A stretch of 64,000 bases of DNA. Origin: Gammaproteobacteria bacterium (GTDB lineage Bacteria; Pseudomonadota; Gammaproteobacteria; Pseudomonadales; Pseudohongiellaceae). The notes beneath the pieces are model-generated. The model saw nothing but the letters and a program-made list of their open reading frames with translations, searched no databases and had not been told where the DNA came from. The position numbers and the translations under genes were made by a program. Positions 9,555 through 22,076 of the stretch are shown here, one piece after another (the stretch's first letter is position 1; each line of letters opens with the position of its first letter). Location: assembly GCA_030832825.1 (NCBI GenBank), contig JAURIJ010000007.1, positions 1 through 64,000 of the forward strand, read 5' to 3'.

Positions 9555-11263
9555 GGCGCACCTGCCGTGACACGTGTCTGTCGCACCACCAGGAAGGCCA
9601 GATTGATGGCGAGCAGGCCGAGCAGGAAGGAATAGACGAAGAAACTCATGTAGCCGGCCCCCAGCGCGTGGGCCGAGACGCCGGCGACCTGCGCCCCGCC
9701 TGCCAGCGACTCGGCAGGCAGTCTGTCCAGCAGCGGCAGGAACACGGACGGCAGGCCACCCGCCTCGGCCGAGCGCGCCGCGCCTTCCACGATGCGCCCG
9801 CTCTGCGAGGCCACCAGCTTGCCCAGCAGCGCGTAGAGCGAGGAGAACAACGCGTACTGGGTGGCGGTGAAACCGGCCGAGGTGAGCGAGGACATGTAGG
9901 CGATCAGCGCCGTGCCGGCGAAGCCCGTGGCCAGATTGTCCACGCTGATCGCCACGTACAGCGCCCACAGTTCGGGCCCTTGCGTGGTGAGCCAGAGGAA
10001 GATCAGGTTCGAGAACGGGCTGGCGAACACGCCCAGCAGCATGGTCTTGAGCACGCCATGGCGCGCCACGCAGTAGCCGCCGAGCGCCACACCGCCGATC
10101 AAGGCCAGCACCCCGAAGATCTTGCGCACCTGGGCGATCTCGCTGAGCGTGAAGCCCAGATCCAGGTAGAACGGCCCCATCAGATTGAGCACGAAGTCCG
10201 ACAGACGATAGAGACAGATCAGCGCCAGGATCATGCCGCCCAGCCGCACGCCGAAGCGGGAAAAGAAATTGCCCAGCGGCTCGCCATAGGCGCGAGCCAG
10301 ATGTTCACCGGGGCGAGTCCGCACACCGGGCAGCGGGCGACAGACCACGGCCAGCAGGCCCAGGCCGGCCAGCACCGCGAGCACCTGCACGTAGACACCG
10401 GTGGGCGTGGAACGCCACAGCGCCTGCAGGGCGTCGGCGGTCTGCGCCGAGGCACCGACACCTCGCAGCACATCCTGCAGCAGCACGGCATTGCCCGACA
10501 GACCGGAGCCCATGAGCAGCGCCGCCAGCAGCACCAGGGCCAGGCGCAGCCCCCACTCCAGAGCTTCCACCAGTGGGCGGTGGGGCAAGGCGCTGGGCGT
10601 GGCCTGCGGCGGTCGCACCACGGATTCACGCGGCGCCAGCAGCACACCCGCCATGCCGACGCCCATCAGGGCCGCCATGACGGCATAGGAGAACTGCCAG
10701 CTGAAGGCCTCGGCCAGGAACAGCGGCACGGCACCGGCCACGATCATGGCGATGCGATAGCCCCACTGATAAGCCGCCGCCATGGCGCCGTGGCGCGACT
10801 CGTCGACCGCCTCGATGCGCCAGGCGTCGATCACGATGTCCTGACTGGCCCCGGCGAAGCCCACCATCGCCGCCAGGGCGCCGACCTTCCACAACTGCAG
10901 CTGCGGGTCGGAGCCGGCAATCGCCCACAGACCGAGCATCACCACGAGCTGGGTCAGCAGCATCCACGAACGGCGCGGCCCCAGCAGCGGCTCCAGCACG
11001 GGCAGACGCACGCGGTCGATGACAGGCGCCCAGACGAACTTCAGCGCATAGCTGAGGGTGGCCAGGGCGAAGATGGAAATGGACTGCAGGGAGAGCCCCG
11101 ACTGGCGCAGCCAGACGGAGAGCGTGTCGAAGATCAGCAGGAACGGCAGCCCGGCGGCGAAGCCCAGCAGCAGCATGACCAGCACCCGGCGCTCGCCATA
11201 GACCGCCAGTGCGCGCAAGGCATTGGCGGTGCGTTCGTTCAGGGTGGGCGTGGCGTCACGCAT
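9551..11263 (-). CDS. ampG: AmpG-type muropeptide MFS permease
   Basis: 'RRVLVMLLLGFAAGLPFLLIFDTLSVWLRQSGLSLQSISIFALATLSYALKFVWAPVIDR', 'ASQDIVIDAWRIEA'. Confidence 0.92.
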   Translation of the reverse strand: MRDATPTLNERTANALRALAVYGERRVLVMLLLGFAAGLPFLLIFDTLSVWLRQSGLSLQSISIFALATLSYALKFVWAPVIDRVRLPVLEPLLGPRRSWMLLTQLVVMLGLWAIAGSDPQLQLWKVGALAAMVGFAGASQDIVIDAWRIEAVDESRHGAMAAAYQWGYRIAMIVAGAVPLFLAEAFSWQFSYAVMAALMGVGMAGVLLAPRESVVRPPQATPSALPHRPLVEALEWGLRLALVLLAALLMGSGLSGNAVLLQDVLRGVGASAQTADALQALWRSTPTGVYVQVLAVLAGLGLLAVVCRPLPGVRTRPGEHLARAYGEPLGNFFSRFGVRLGGMILALICLYRLSDFVLNLMGPFYLDLGFTLSEIAQVRKIFGVLALIGGVALGGYCVARHGVLKTMLLGVFASPFSNLIFLWLTTQGPELWALYVAISVDNLATGFAGTALIAYMSSLTSAGFTATQYALFSSLYALLGKLVASQSGRIVEGAARSAEAGGLPSVFLPLLDRLPAESLAGGAQVAGVSAHALGAGYMSFFVYSFLLGLLAINLAFLVVRQTRVTAGAP

Positions 11264-11308
11264 CAGCGGAGGTCCTGCGGCGGCGGGCCCGCAGGCGCGC
11301 CTGGCGCG

Positions 11309-11791
11309 TCAATCGCGGAAATTGTTGAACTGCAGTGGCACTTCGAGCTTGGCGTCGCGCAGCATGGCGATCACTTCCTGCAGGTCGTCCCGCTTCTTGC
11401 CGGTGATGCGCAGCTTGTCGCCATTGATGGCTGTCTGCACCTTGAACTTGCCATCCTTCACCAGCTTGACGATCTTGCGGCTGATGTCGGCCTCCAGGCC
11501 CTGCTGGATGCTGAGCACCTGGAACACCTGCTTGCCGGATTTGGTCACATCGCCCGTCTTCAGCGCGCGGGCGTCGACATTGCGCTTGATCAGCTTGCCC
11601 TTGAGAATGTCCAGCATCTGCTCCAGCTGGAACTCGGAATCCGCCGTGAGCGTGATCTCCTTGTCCTTGAGCTCGAAGCTGGCGTCCACGCCCTTGAAGT
11701 CGAAACGTGTGGCAAGCTCGCGTCTGGACTGATCCAGGGCGTTGTTGACTTCGGGCATCTCTACTTCGGAAACGATGTCGAACGATGGCAT
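11309..11791 (-). CDS. yajQ: YajQ family nucleotide-binding protein
   Basis: '[43 protein letters not shown]'. Confidence 0.95.
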   Translation of the reverse strand: MPSFDIVSEVEMPEVNNALDQSRRELATRFDFKGVDASFELKDKEITLTADSEFQLEQMLDILKGKLIKRNVDARALKTGDVTKSGKQVFQVLSIQQGLEADISRKIVKLVKDGKFKVQTAINGDKLRITGKKRDDLQEVIAMLRDAKLEVPLQFNNFRD

Positions 11792-11898
11792 GGGCGATCC
11801 TCTTGCGGTGTGCGAGCACTGATTGAATGGCGGCCATACTACCACCGGGCAGGAAGATGGTGAATCATGGCGACCGTCCAGCGACAGGAGACAAGCCC

Positions 11899-12867
11899 TT
11901 GAACACACTGACGGATTCCCCCGGCGACGCGCTCTGGCATGTACTGGGCGCCGGCGCCATGGGCTGCCTCTGGGCCGCGCGTCTGTGGCAGCACCCGCCC
12001 AGGGAGCAGCGCGTCACGCTGTTGCTGCGCTCGCAGCAGGCGCTGGTGGACTATCGCGAACACGGTGGCCTGGCGCTGGAGGCACCCGTGGGCGGCGCCG
12101 TGGTGCAGGTGCCGGTGGCCGCCGCGCTGTCGTCCGCGCCCGGGCCGGCCCTGCGCAACCTGCTGGTGGCCACCAAGTCCCAGGACGTGGCCGCCGCGCT
12201 GGCCAGCGTGCAGCATCGGCTCGATACCGACACCCGCATCGTGCTGCTGCAGAACGGCGTGCGCGTGCAACGCGAGATCACCGCGCAATTTGGTCCGAAC
12301 CGTGTGTGGTGCCTGAGCACCAGCCATGGCGCCTGGCGGCGCGCGCCCTGGCATGTGGTGCATGCAGGCGCGGGTACCGCCTGGCTCGGTCAGCTGGCTG
12401 CCAGTGACGCGGCACAGACGCGCGCGCTGCTGGACCTGTTGCCTGCCCAGGCCATGCACATTGGCATGGATGCGCACATCGCCACGCGCCTGTGGCAGAA
12501 GTTCGCGGTCAACTGCGCCGTCAACTCGCTGACCGTCGTGCACGACTGCGCCAACGGCGAGTTGCTGCAACGCCCCGAGGCTCGCCCGACACTGGAGGCC
12601 CTGATCGACGAGATTGACCAGCTGCTGCGGGCCCTGCCCGAGGTGCCTGCCCTGCCCGATCTGCACGCCTCAGTGCACGACGTGCTCACCGCCACGGCAG
12701 CCAATGTCTCGTCCACTCTGCAGGATGTGCGCGCCGGACGCCCGACGGAGCTGGAGCACCTGAACGGCTATCTGCTGAGTCTGGCCGAGGCGCACGGGCT
12801 GGCAGCACCACTCAACGCACAGCTGTTGCAGGCGGTCGCGCAACGCACAGGCCTCGCCGGCCGCTGA
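11899..12867 (+). CDS. panE: Ketopantoate reductase family protein (ApbA/PanE)
   Basis: '[18 protein letters not shown]' Rossmann motif; '[23 protein letters not shown]'. TTG start preferred because AGGAG precedes it; the ORF extends to 11827. Confidence 0.8.
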   Translation: MNTLTDSPGDALWHVLGAGAMGCLWAARLWQHPPREQRVTLLLRSQQALVDYREHGGLALEAPVGGAVVQVPVAAALSSAPGPALRNLLVATKSQDVAAALASVQHRLDTDTRIVLLQNGVRVQREITAQFGPNRVWCLSTSHGAWRRAPWHVVHAGAGTAWLGQLAASDAAQTRALLDLLPAQAMHIGMDAHIATRLWQKFAVNCAVNSLTVVHDCANGELLQRPEARPTLEALIDEIDQLLRALPEVPALPDLHASVHDVLTATAANVSSTLQDVRAGRPTELEHLNGYLLSLAEAHGLAAPLNAQLLQAVAQRTGLAGR

Positions 12868-12964
12868 ATTGCACGGCACTGGTCGATCCCTTACCATCGC
12901 CCTGCCTGCGCCCCGATGCAGAGCAGACCACCGCCCTCCCATCCGACTGAAGGAAAACAAGACT

Positions 12965-14680
12965 ATGACTCGTGACTGGCGCCTCTTCGGCCTGGGCTGG
13001 GCCCTCATACTGGCCGGCTCTCTGCTGGCCCACCTCATTCAGACCAGCGGCGACATTCGCATCCAGGACCTGCGCTTCACGGGGACCAATGGCCGCACTC
13101 TGAGTGCTTATCTCTACATTCCGCCCAATGCCACCGCCGCCACACCGGCGCCCGGCATCCTGGCCGTGCACGGTTACATCAATTCCCGCGAAGTGCAGTC
13201 GGGCTTCGCCATCGAGTTCGCGCGACGCGGCTATGTGGTGCTGGCGCTGGATCAGGCGGGCCACGGCTACTCTGATGCGCCGGCCTTCGCCGCCGGCTAT
13301 GGCGGCCCCGCGGCACTGCAATACCTGCGCAGCCTGGACATCGTCGACAAGGACAACATCGGCCTGGAAGGCCACTCCATGGGCGGCTGGACAATTCTCG
13401 CCGCTGCGGCGGCGCACCCGGAGGACTACCGCGCCATGGTGCTGGAAGGCTCCAGCGTGGGCGGGGGCCGCTCAACGCCGGGCACACCGCAGTGGCCGCG
13501 CAATGTCGCCGTGGTGTTCTCGCAGTTCGACGAGTTCGCCGCCTCCATGTGGCAGGTGCCGCGCGGCAGCGAGGTCGGCAACAGCGCAAATCTGCAGGCC
13601 CTGTTCGGCACCAGCACTGCTGTCGAGACCGGACGCCTGTATGGCGACATCGCGGCGGGCACGGCGCGCGTGCTGCATTCACCGCCCGTCACGCACCCCG
13701 GAGACCACATCTCCCACGCCGCCATCGGCCATGCCTTGGACTGGTTCGGGCAGACGCTGGAAGGTGGCACGCCGCGCCAGGCGTCCGACCAGATCTGGTT
13801 CTGGAAGGAGATCGGCACCCTCACCGCCTTGATCGGCTTCGTCGTGCTGCTGTGCGGCAGCTTCGCTGTGTTGCTGAACTGCGCGCCCTTCGCCACGTTG
13901 CGAGCCCTGCCGGCGCAGGCCGGCTGCAGCGCACGGGACAAGCGCTGGTGGCTGCTGGCCACGCTCAGCGCCGCGATTCCGGTGCTCACCTACTACCCCT
14001 TCATGCGCTGGGGCGGGCAATTGCTGGGCACCTCGGCTCTGCTGCCGCAGGGCATCAGCAATCAGGTGGCGTTCTGGGGCGTGATGAACGGGCTGATTCT
14101 GACGGGGCTGGGGCTTGCGTTCCGGGCCGCGCCCGAGGGTTCGCCGGCAAGCCGGCTCCCACCGCTCGTTTCCACCGCCTTGCTGGTGCTCGCCACGACA
14201 GGCATCGGCTACGCCTCCCTGCTGCTGGCAGACTTCCTGTTCCAGATTGATTTCCGTTTCTGGTTCGTTGGCTTCAAGCTGCTGAACCTTATCCAGTTCC
14301 AGATCATGCTGGCGTATCTGCTGCCCTTCACCCTCTTCTTCGCGCTGGCGCTGCGCGGGCTGCACGCGGGTCTGAGCGTGGCCGGTGACAGCGCCGCCCG
14401 CCAGTACGCCGGCAATCTGTTCGCGCTGATGGGGGGCTTCCTGGCATTCATGCTGCTGCAATACGGCAGTCTGTTCCTCACCGGCTTCCTGCTGACACCG
14501 GCCGAAGCACTGAACACCATCGTGATGATGCAGTTCGTGCCCCTGCTCACCATGGTGGCCGTGCTGAGCACCTTCACCTGGCGTCGCACCGGCTCCTGGC
14601 TGCCCGGCGCCCTGCTCAACGGCCTGGTGGTCAGCTGGTATGTCGTGGCCGGCCAGGCCACGCAGTTTGCCGTGAACTAG
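12965..14680 (+). CDS. Alpha/beta hydrolase fused to a C-terminal multi-TM domain
   Basis: 'ILAVHGYINSREVQSGFAIEFARRGYVVLALDQAGHGYS', nucleophile elbow 'GLEGHSMGGW', then several hydrophobic helices. Confidence 0.85.
   Translation: MTRDWRLFGLGWALILAGSLLAHLIQTSGDIRIQDLRFTGTNGRTLSAYLYIPPNATAATPAPGILAVHGYINSREVQSGFAIEFARRGYVVLALDQAGHGYSDAPAFAAGYGGPAALQYLRSLDIVDKDNIGLEGHSMGGWTILAAAAAHPEDYRAMVLEGSSVGGGRSTPGTPQWPRNVAVVFSQFDEFAASMWQVPRGSEVGNSANLQALFGTSTAVETGRLYGDIAAGTARVLHSPPVTHPGDHISHAAIGHALDWFGQTLEGGTPRQASDQIWFWKEIGTLTALIGFVVLLCGSFAVLLNCAPFATLRALPAQAGCSARDKRWWLLATLSAAIPVLTYYPFMRWGGQLLGTSALLPQGISNQVAFWGVMNGLILTGLGLAFRAAPEGSPASRLPPLVSTALLVLATTGIGYASLLLADFLFQIDFRFWFVGFKLLNLIQFQIMLAYLLPFTLFFALALRGLHAGLSVAGDSAARQYAGNLFALMGGFLAFMLLQYGSLFLTGFLLTPAEALNTIVMMQFVPLLTMVAVLSTFTWRRTGSWLPGALLNGLVVSWYVVAGQATQFAVN
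14138..14163 (-). repeat. REP-like element inside the hydrolase/TM CDS
   Basis: Minus strand GGTGGGAGCCGGCTTGCCGGCGAACC; palindrome GCCGGC-AA-GCCGGC; matches 719..747. Confidence 0.6.
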
Positions 14681-14691
14681 AAGGGATTCTC

Positions 14692-15678
14692 GTGCGCCAG
14701 CGTCACCCGCTCGTCCTCTTGTCTGCCCTGCTGGGGCTCACCCTGCTCAGCTTTCTGGTGTCCTTCAGCAGTGGCAGCGCCGACTTCGGCCTCGGCGCGG
14801 TGCTTGCGCAACTGGTCGGTCAGGAACCGGGGCTGCAGCAGCAGATCTTGTTCGAGCTGCGCATTCCCCGCAGTCTCGCGGCCTTCGTCACCGGCGCCCT
14901 GCTGGCGCTCTCGGGCGTGCTGATGCAGGTGCTGCTGCGCAATCCCCTGGCCGACCCTTACATCCTGGGCATTTCCGGCGGCGCGGCCGTGGCGGCGCTG
15001 GCGGCCATCCTGCTCGGCGCCAGCGCCGTGTGGATATCCAATGCCGCCTTCGCCGGCGCCCTGCTCTCCATCCTCATCGTCTTCGGCCTCGCTCACGGCG
15101 ATGCGACGTGGTCGTCCACGCGCCTGCTGCTGACCGGCGTGGTCGTGTCGGCCGGTTGGGGCGCGCTCATCAACATCCTTCTCACCACCAGCGCCAACAA
15201 CAGCGTCTACAGCATGCTGTTCTGGCTGATGGGCGATCTGAGCCAGAGCCGGGTGGGCTGGATCAGCGTCGGCATCCTGCTGGGCGGGCTGAGCCTGATG
15301 CTGTGGCGAGCGCGGGCCCTGAACGTGCTGGCGCGGGGCGACCTGCAGGCCGAGGCCCTGGGCGTTCAGGTGCAGCGCCTGAAGCTGCAGCTGTATGTCT
15401 GCACCTCGGTGCTGACGGCCTGCGCGGTCACCATCGCCGGCTCCATAGGCTTCGTCGGTCTGGTGATTCCCCACATGCTGCGTCTACTCGGTGCCCGCGA
15501 TCATCGCCTGCTGATTCCGGCCGCCGTGCTGTTGGGCGGCAGTTTCCTGATGCTGGCCGACAGTCTGGCGCGCAGCATCGTCGCGCCCTTGCAACTGCCG
15601 GTGGGCGTGGTCACGGCCATCATCGGCGTGCCCGTGTTCCTGCTGATCCTGCGGCATACCCGCAGTGTCCGGGAGTGA
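14692..15678 (+). CDS. FecCD/BtuC-type ABC transporter permease
   Basis: GTG start; 'RIPRSLAAFVTGALLALSGVLMQVLLRNPLADPYILGISGGAAVAAL', 'GFVGLVIPHMLRLL'. Confidence 0.93.
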   Translation: MRQRHPLVLLSALLGLTLLSFLVSFSSGSADFGLGAVLAQLVGQEPGLQQQILFELRIPRSLAAFVTGALLALSGVLMQVLLRNPLADPYILGISGGAAVAALAAILLGASAVWISNAAFAGALLSILIVFGLAHGDATWSSTRLLLTGVVVSAGWGALINILLTTSANNSVYSMLFWLMGDLSQSRVGWISVGILLGGLSLMLWRARALNVLARGDLQAEALGVQVQRLKLQLYVCTSVLTACAVTIAGSIGFVGLVIPHMLRLLGARDHRLLIPAAVLLGGSFLMLADSLARSIVAPLQLPVGVVTAIIGVPVFLLILRHTRSVRE

Positions 15679-15682
15679 CACG

Positions 15683-16462
15683 ATGAGCAATGCCACCGTG
15701 CTGCTGGAAACCCGCGCGCTGCGCCTGGAAGTCGCGGGCCGCGTGCTGTGCGATGCGCTGAGCCTGCAGCTGCAGGCCGGCGAATGCCTGGGCGTGCTCG
15801 GCCAGAACGGCACCGGCAAGACGACGCTGCTGCACACGCTGGCGCGACTGCGCCCGGCCAATGGCGGCGAGATCCTGCTGCAGGGGCGTTCGCTGCATGC
15901 CTGGTCCAGAAAGGCCCTCGCCACGCAGCTGGGCATGCTGTTCCAGAGCAGCAGCGACGAGATGCCGGCGAGCGTGGAGGAAACCGTGCTGCTGGGCCGT
16001 CACCCGCATTTGCCGGACTGGCAGTGGGAAGCAGCGCAGGACCACGCGCTGGCGCGCGCGGCGCTGGAGGATGTCGGGCTGCAGGCCATGGCACAGCGCG
16101 AGGTCGCCAGTCTCTCCGGCGGCGAACGTCAGCGCCTGGCCCTGGCGATGCTGCTGGCCCAGCAGCCACAGCTGTATCTGCTCGATGAGCCGGGCAATCA
16201 TCTGGATATCGCCTATCAGGTCAGCGCCCTGCAGCTGCTGTGCGCGCGGCTGCCGACACAGGGCGCTGCCGTGTGCATGGCCACGCACGACATCAATCTC
16301 GCGGCACGCTTCTGCACGCGCATCCTGTTGCTGCGCCCGCATGGCGAGCCGCTGCTGGGAAGCGCGCAGGAGATCCTCACGCCTGCCATTCTGAGCGAGG
16401 CCTACGGGTGTCGAATCGGGGTGGCCAGCGCGGGCACGCGCCGGGTGTTCTTTGCGGAGTGA
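15683..16462 (+). CDS. FepC/BtuD-type ABC transporter ATPase
   Basis: Walker A 'GQNGTGKTT', signature 'SLSGGERQRLALAMLLAQQPQLYLLDEPGNHLDI'. Confidence 0.93.
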   Translation: MSNATVLLETRALRLEVAGRVLCDALSLQLQAGECLGVLGQNGTGKTTLLHTLARLRPANGGEILLQGRSLHAWSRKALATQLGMLFQSSSDEMPASVEETVLLGRHPHLPDWQWEAAQDHALARAALEDVGLQAMAQREVASLSGGERQRLALAMLLAQQPQLYLLDEPGNHLDIAYQVSALQLLCARLPTQGAAVCMATHDINLAARFCTRILLLRPHGEPLLGSAQEILTPAILSEAYGCRIGVASAGTRRVFFAE

Positions 16463-16554
16463 GCGTCAGCGACGCCGGGGGAGTCTCGCAGCACGCACGC
16501 TGCACGACTGCCGCGACGCACAGTGGCGCCGGGGCAGTCGCAAGCGCATGAGCT

Positions 16555-18204
16555 TTACAGCGCCAGCAGACGGATGTCGCCGAGCAGACGCGCCAGCGTG
16601 GTGACGAACATGCCGCCATCCACGCCATTCACGGCGCGATGATCATAGGACAGCGCGATGGGCAACATCTGCCGCGGCACGAACTGACCATTGATGTAGA
16701 CCGGCTTGGTCTGAGTCTTGGAGACCCCAAGGATCGCCACTTCCGGCGCGTTGACGATGGGCGTGAAGCCCGTACCGCCAAGTGCGCCAAGGCTGGAGAT
16801 GGTGAAGCAGGCGCCCTGCATCTCTTCCTTGCTCAGACGACGGTTCTTGGCCTTGTCGCTCAGCGCCACCACTTCGCGCGCCAGATCCCACACCGATTTC
16901 TTGTCGACATCGCGAATCACCGGCACCATCAATCCGGCATCGGTGGCCACGGCCACGCCGATGTGGATGTAGTGTTTCTGAATCAGGTATTCCCCGGAGG
17001 AATGCAGCGACACGTTGAACTGCCTGTGCTCCTGCAGTGCGCGTGCACAGGCCTTGAGCAGGAACGGCAGGAAGGTGAGCTTGACGCCCTTCTTGTCGGC
17101 CTCGCCCTTGAGATCGGAGCGGAAGGCTTCCAGGTCGGTGATGTCGGCTTCGTTGAATTGGGTGACGTGAGGCACGTTGAGCCAGTTGCGCTGCATGTTG
17201 GCCGCCGTGACCTTGTGCAGCTTGCTCAGCGGCACCTGTTCCACGCTGCCGAACTGACTGAAGTCGATGTCGGGGATGGCCGGGATGCCTGCACCACCGG
17301 CACTGCTCGCCACCGGGGCAGGAGCCTGCAGCCGCGCCTTGACGAAGGCGTGCAGGTCTTCCTTCTGGATGCGGCCGCGTGAACCCGTGCCAGCCACCTG
17401 GGTCAGGTCGACACCCAGCTCGCGAGCGAGTTTGCGCACGGCCGGACCGGCGTAGACATCGGCCCCGCTGGCAGCAGCCGGTGCGGCTGCGGCCGGAGCC
17501 GGGGCACTGACCGGCGCGGGCGCAGGCGCGCTGGCCACGGCAGCGGCGGGCTGCGCGGCGGCAGGCGCCGGTACACTGGGGGCGGCAGGCGCGGCAGCAA
17601 GGGCTGCGACAGCGCCGGCAACCGCGAGTTCCAGAATCAGCGAGCCCTTGGACACCTTGTCGCCCACCTTGAGCTTCAGGGACTTGACCTCACCGCCCTT
17701 GGGAGAGGGCACTTCCATGGCAGCCTTGTCGGACTCGAGCGTGATCAGGGACTGCTCGGCCTTGATGACATCGCCCACCTTGACGTGAACCTCGATCACT
17801 TCCACATCGCTGTCGCCGCCGATATCCGGTACCACGATGGGCTCGATGGCGCCTGAAGCGGCCGGGGCGGGCGCTGCAGCAGGTGCCGGCGCGGCGTGGG
17901 CAGCCGGTGCAGCGGCCGGCGCCGGAGCGGGCTCGGCCTTGGCTGCTGCGGGGGCAGCAGCGGCACCCTCGATTTCCAGCAACAGAATCTCGTCCCCTTC
18001 GGACACCTGGTCACCCAGCTTGATCGACACACTCTTCACCACGCCGGACTTGGGCGAGGGAATCTCCATGGCGGCCTTGTCACTCTCCAGAACCATGAGG
18101 GAGTCGTTCTCCTTCACGCTCTGGCCTGGCTTGACCAGCAGTTCTATAACCTCGACGTCCTTGGAATCGCCCAGATTCGGTACTTTTATGCTTTCAACTG
18201 GCAC
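16555..18204 (-). CDS. aceF: Pyruvate dehydrogenase complex E2 (dihydrolipoyl acetyltransferase), two lipoyl domains
   Basis: Two 'ESDKAAME(I/V)PSPK(S/G)G' lipoyl sites, Ala/Pro linkers, catalytic 'ALSYDHRAVNGVDGGMF'. Confidence 0.96.
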   Translation of the reverse strand: MPVESIKVPNLGDSKDVEVIELLVKPGQSVKENDSLMVLESDKAAMEIPSPKSGVVKSVSIKLGDQVSEGDEILLLEIEGAAAAPAAAKAEPAPAPAAAPAAHAAPAPAAAPAPAASGAIEPIVVPDIGGDSDVEVIEVHVKVGDVIKAEQSLITLESDKAAMEVPSPKGGEVKSLKLKVGDKVSKGSLILELAVAGAVAALAAAPAAPSVPAPAAAQPAAAVASAPAPAPVSAPAPAAAAPAAASGADVYAGPAVRKLARELGVDLTQVAGTGSRGRIQKEDLHAFVKARLQAPAPVASSAGGAGIPAIPDIDFSQFGSVEQVPLSKLHKVTAANMQRNWLNVPHVTQFNEADITDLEAFRSDLKGEADKKGVKLTFLPFLLKACARALQEHRQFNVSLHSSGEYLIQKHYIHIGVAVATDAGLMVPVIRDVDKKSVWDLAREVVALSDKAKNRRLSKEEMQGACFTISSLGALGGTGFTPIVNAPEVAILGVSKTQTKPVYINGQFVPRQMLPIALSYDHRAVNGVDGGMFVTTLARLLGDIRLLAL

Positions 18205-18244
18205 GGAATGATGCTCCTGAATGTTCTTGTCTGTTGTGTGTCGA

Positions 18245-20938
<2,694 letters not shown>

Positions 20939-21019
20939 AGTCCACGACTCTCTTGTTGTTCCTGCCCTTGCAGGAGTTCTGATTGGCTGCACGCACTGCC
21001 AACCGGGGCCCGCGTACTT

Positions 21020-21034
21020 TGTAAATAATTTACA
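21020..21034. promoter_or_regulatory. Palindromic putative operator upstream of aceE (proximal)
   Basis: TGTAAAT-A-ATTTACA; same half-sites and length as 21092..21106. Confidence 0.5.
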
Positions 21035-21090
21035 CCATGGCCGGATTTTAATCGAAGCCAACGGCGTTTTTCAATGCTGCAAAGCGCTTC

Positions 21091-21107
21091 TTGTAGTTAA
21101 ACTACAA
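21091..21107. promoter_or_regulatory. Palindromic putative operator upstream of aceE (distal)
   Basis: TTGTAGTT-A-AACTACAA, perfect 8-bp arms. Confidence 0.55.
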
Positions 21108-21112
21108 AACCG

Positions 21113-22075
21113 TCACACCCCGACACTGGCGACCGCGAGGATGGCCAGCAGACTCACCCAGAGGAACTGGCTGCGCTGCAGCAGACTCAGCAGATCCTCG
21201 GCCTGCTGCACCGCGCGCACTGGGTTCAGGGCGAAATCGCCGGCATCGTCGGCCGCGACCAGCACGGTGTCGACGGCATCCCCCTGCTCACTTTCCTTGA
21301 CGAACAGCGTGCGCTTTGCCGTGTCCACGGCTGCTAAGGCACAGGCAAGCACCAGGTCGACGGCGCTCAACTCGGCATCCCGCCACAACTCGCGCAGGCG
21401 CGAGAACGCCGCAACGAAATCTCCCGTCAGGCAGAAGCTCAGCGCCAGCAGACGCGCCGGCACCCACTCCAGAATGAAGGACAGCCGCTGAATGAAGCGC
21501 CCTGCCTGGGACTCCCGCTCGCCGGCGCAGTGCAGCCGGTGGAGCACGGTCAAGTGATACAGCAGGGCGGCAGACGGCCCCAGCACGAGATACCAGAACA
21601 CCACGGCAAACAGGCGCTCGACGGCGCTGCCGATCAGGTAACGACAGAACTGCTCATGCACCGCCCGGCGGTCGGCAGCATTGTCCAGGACCAGGCCGGA
21701 CCAGCGTTCTTGCAGGAGCAGAAAGGCGGACTCATGGTTGCCTGAACGCCAGCGATCGAGATAGGCCGTGCTGAAGAGGCGCACACTCGACTGCTCGAAC
21801 ATGAGCAGCAGCAGACCGACGTGGACCACCAGGGTCACAACGCCCAGCAAGACTCCCTGCACCAGCAGCAGAAGGACGATCAACGCAGCGGGCAGCAGAC
21901 CCAGCAGCAGCACAGCGTAGAGTGGCCCCGGCTCCGGCTGCTCCGGCGCCATGGCCGGCACACGCTGACGCAGGCGCCGCTGCAGCAGCAGGAACCAGTC
22001 ATCGGCAAGAATCGCCTTGTCGCGCTGCCAATGGTGATTGATGAGCAGCGCCAGCAATATCACAAGAAAACTCAT
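21113..22075 (-). CDS. ampE: AmpE-like integral membrane protein
   Basis: 'MSFLVILLALLINHHWQ', 'RSGNHESAFLLLQERW', located directly downstream of ampD. Confidence 0.8.
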   Translation of the reverse strand: MSFLVILLALLINHHWQRDKAILADDWFLLLQRRLRQRVPAMAPEQPEPGPLYAVLLLGLLPAALIVLLLLVQGVLLGVVTLVVHVGLLLLMFEQSSVRLFSTAYLDRWRSGNHESAFLLLQERWSGLVLDNAADRRAVHEQFCRYLIGSAVERLFAVVFWYLVLGPSAALLYHLTVLHRLHCAGERESQAGRFIQRLSFILEWVPARLLALSFCLTGDFVAAFSRLRELWRDAELSAVDLVLACALAAVDTAKRTLFVKESEQGDAVDTVLVAADDAGDFALNPVRAVQQAEDLLSLLQRSQFLWVSLLAILAVASVGV

Positions 22076-22076
22076 G

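Noticed and set aside
9668-11863. 731-aa plus-strand ORF
   Set aside because: Antisense to ampG and yajQ; Gln/His/Arg-rich composition with no recognisable domain.
17460-17990. Ala/Pro-rich repetitive DNA
   Set aside because: Explained by the flexible linkers between lipoyl and catalytic domains of AceF.
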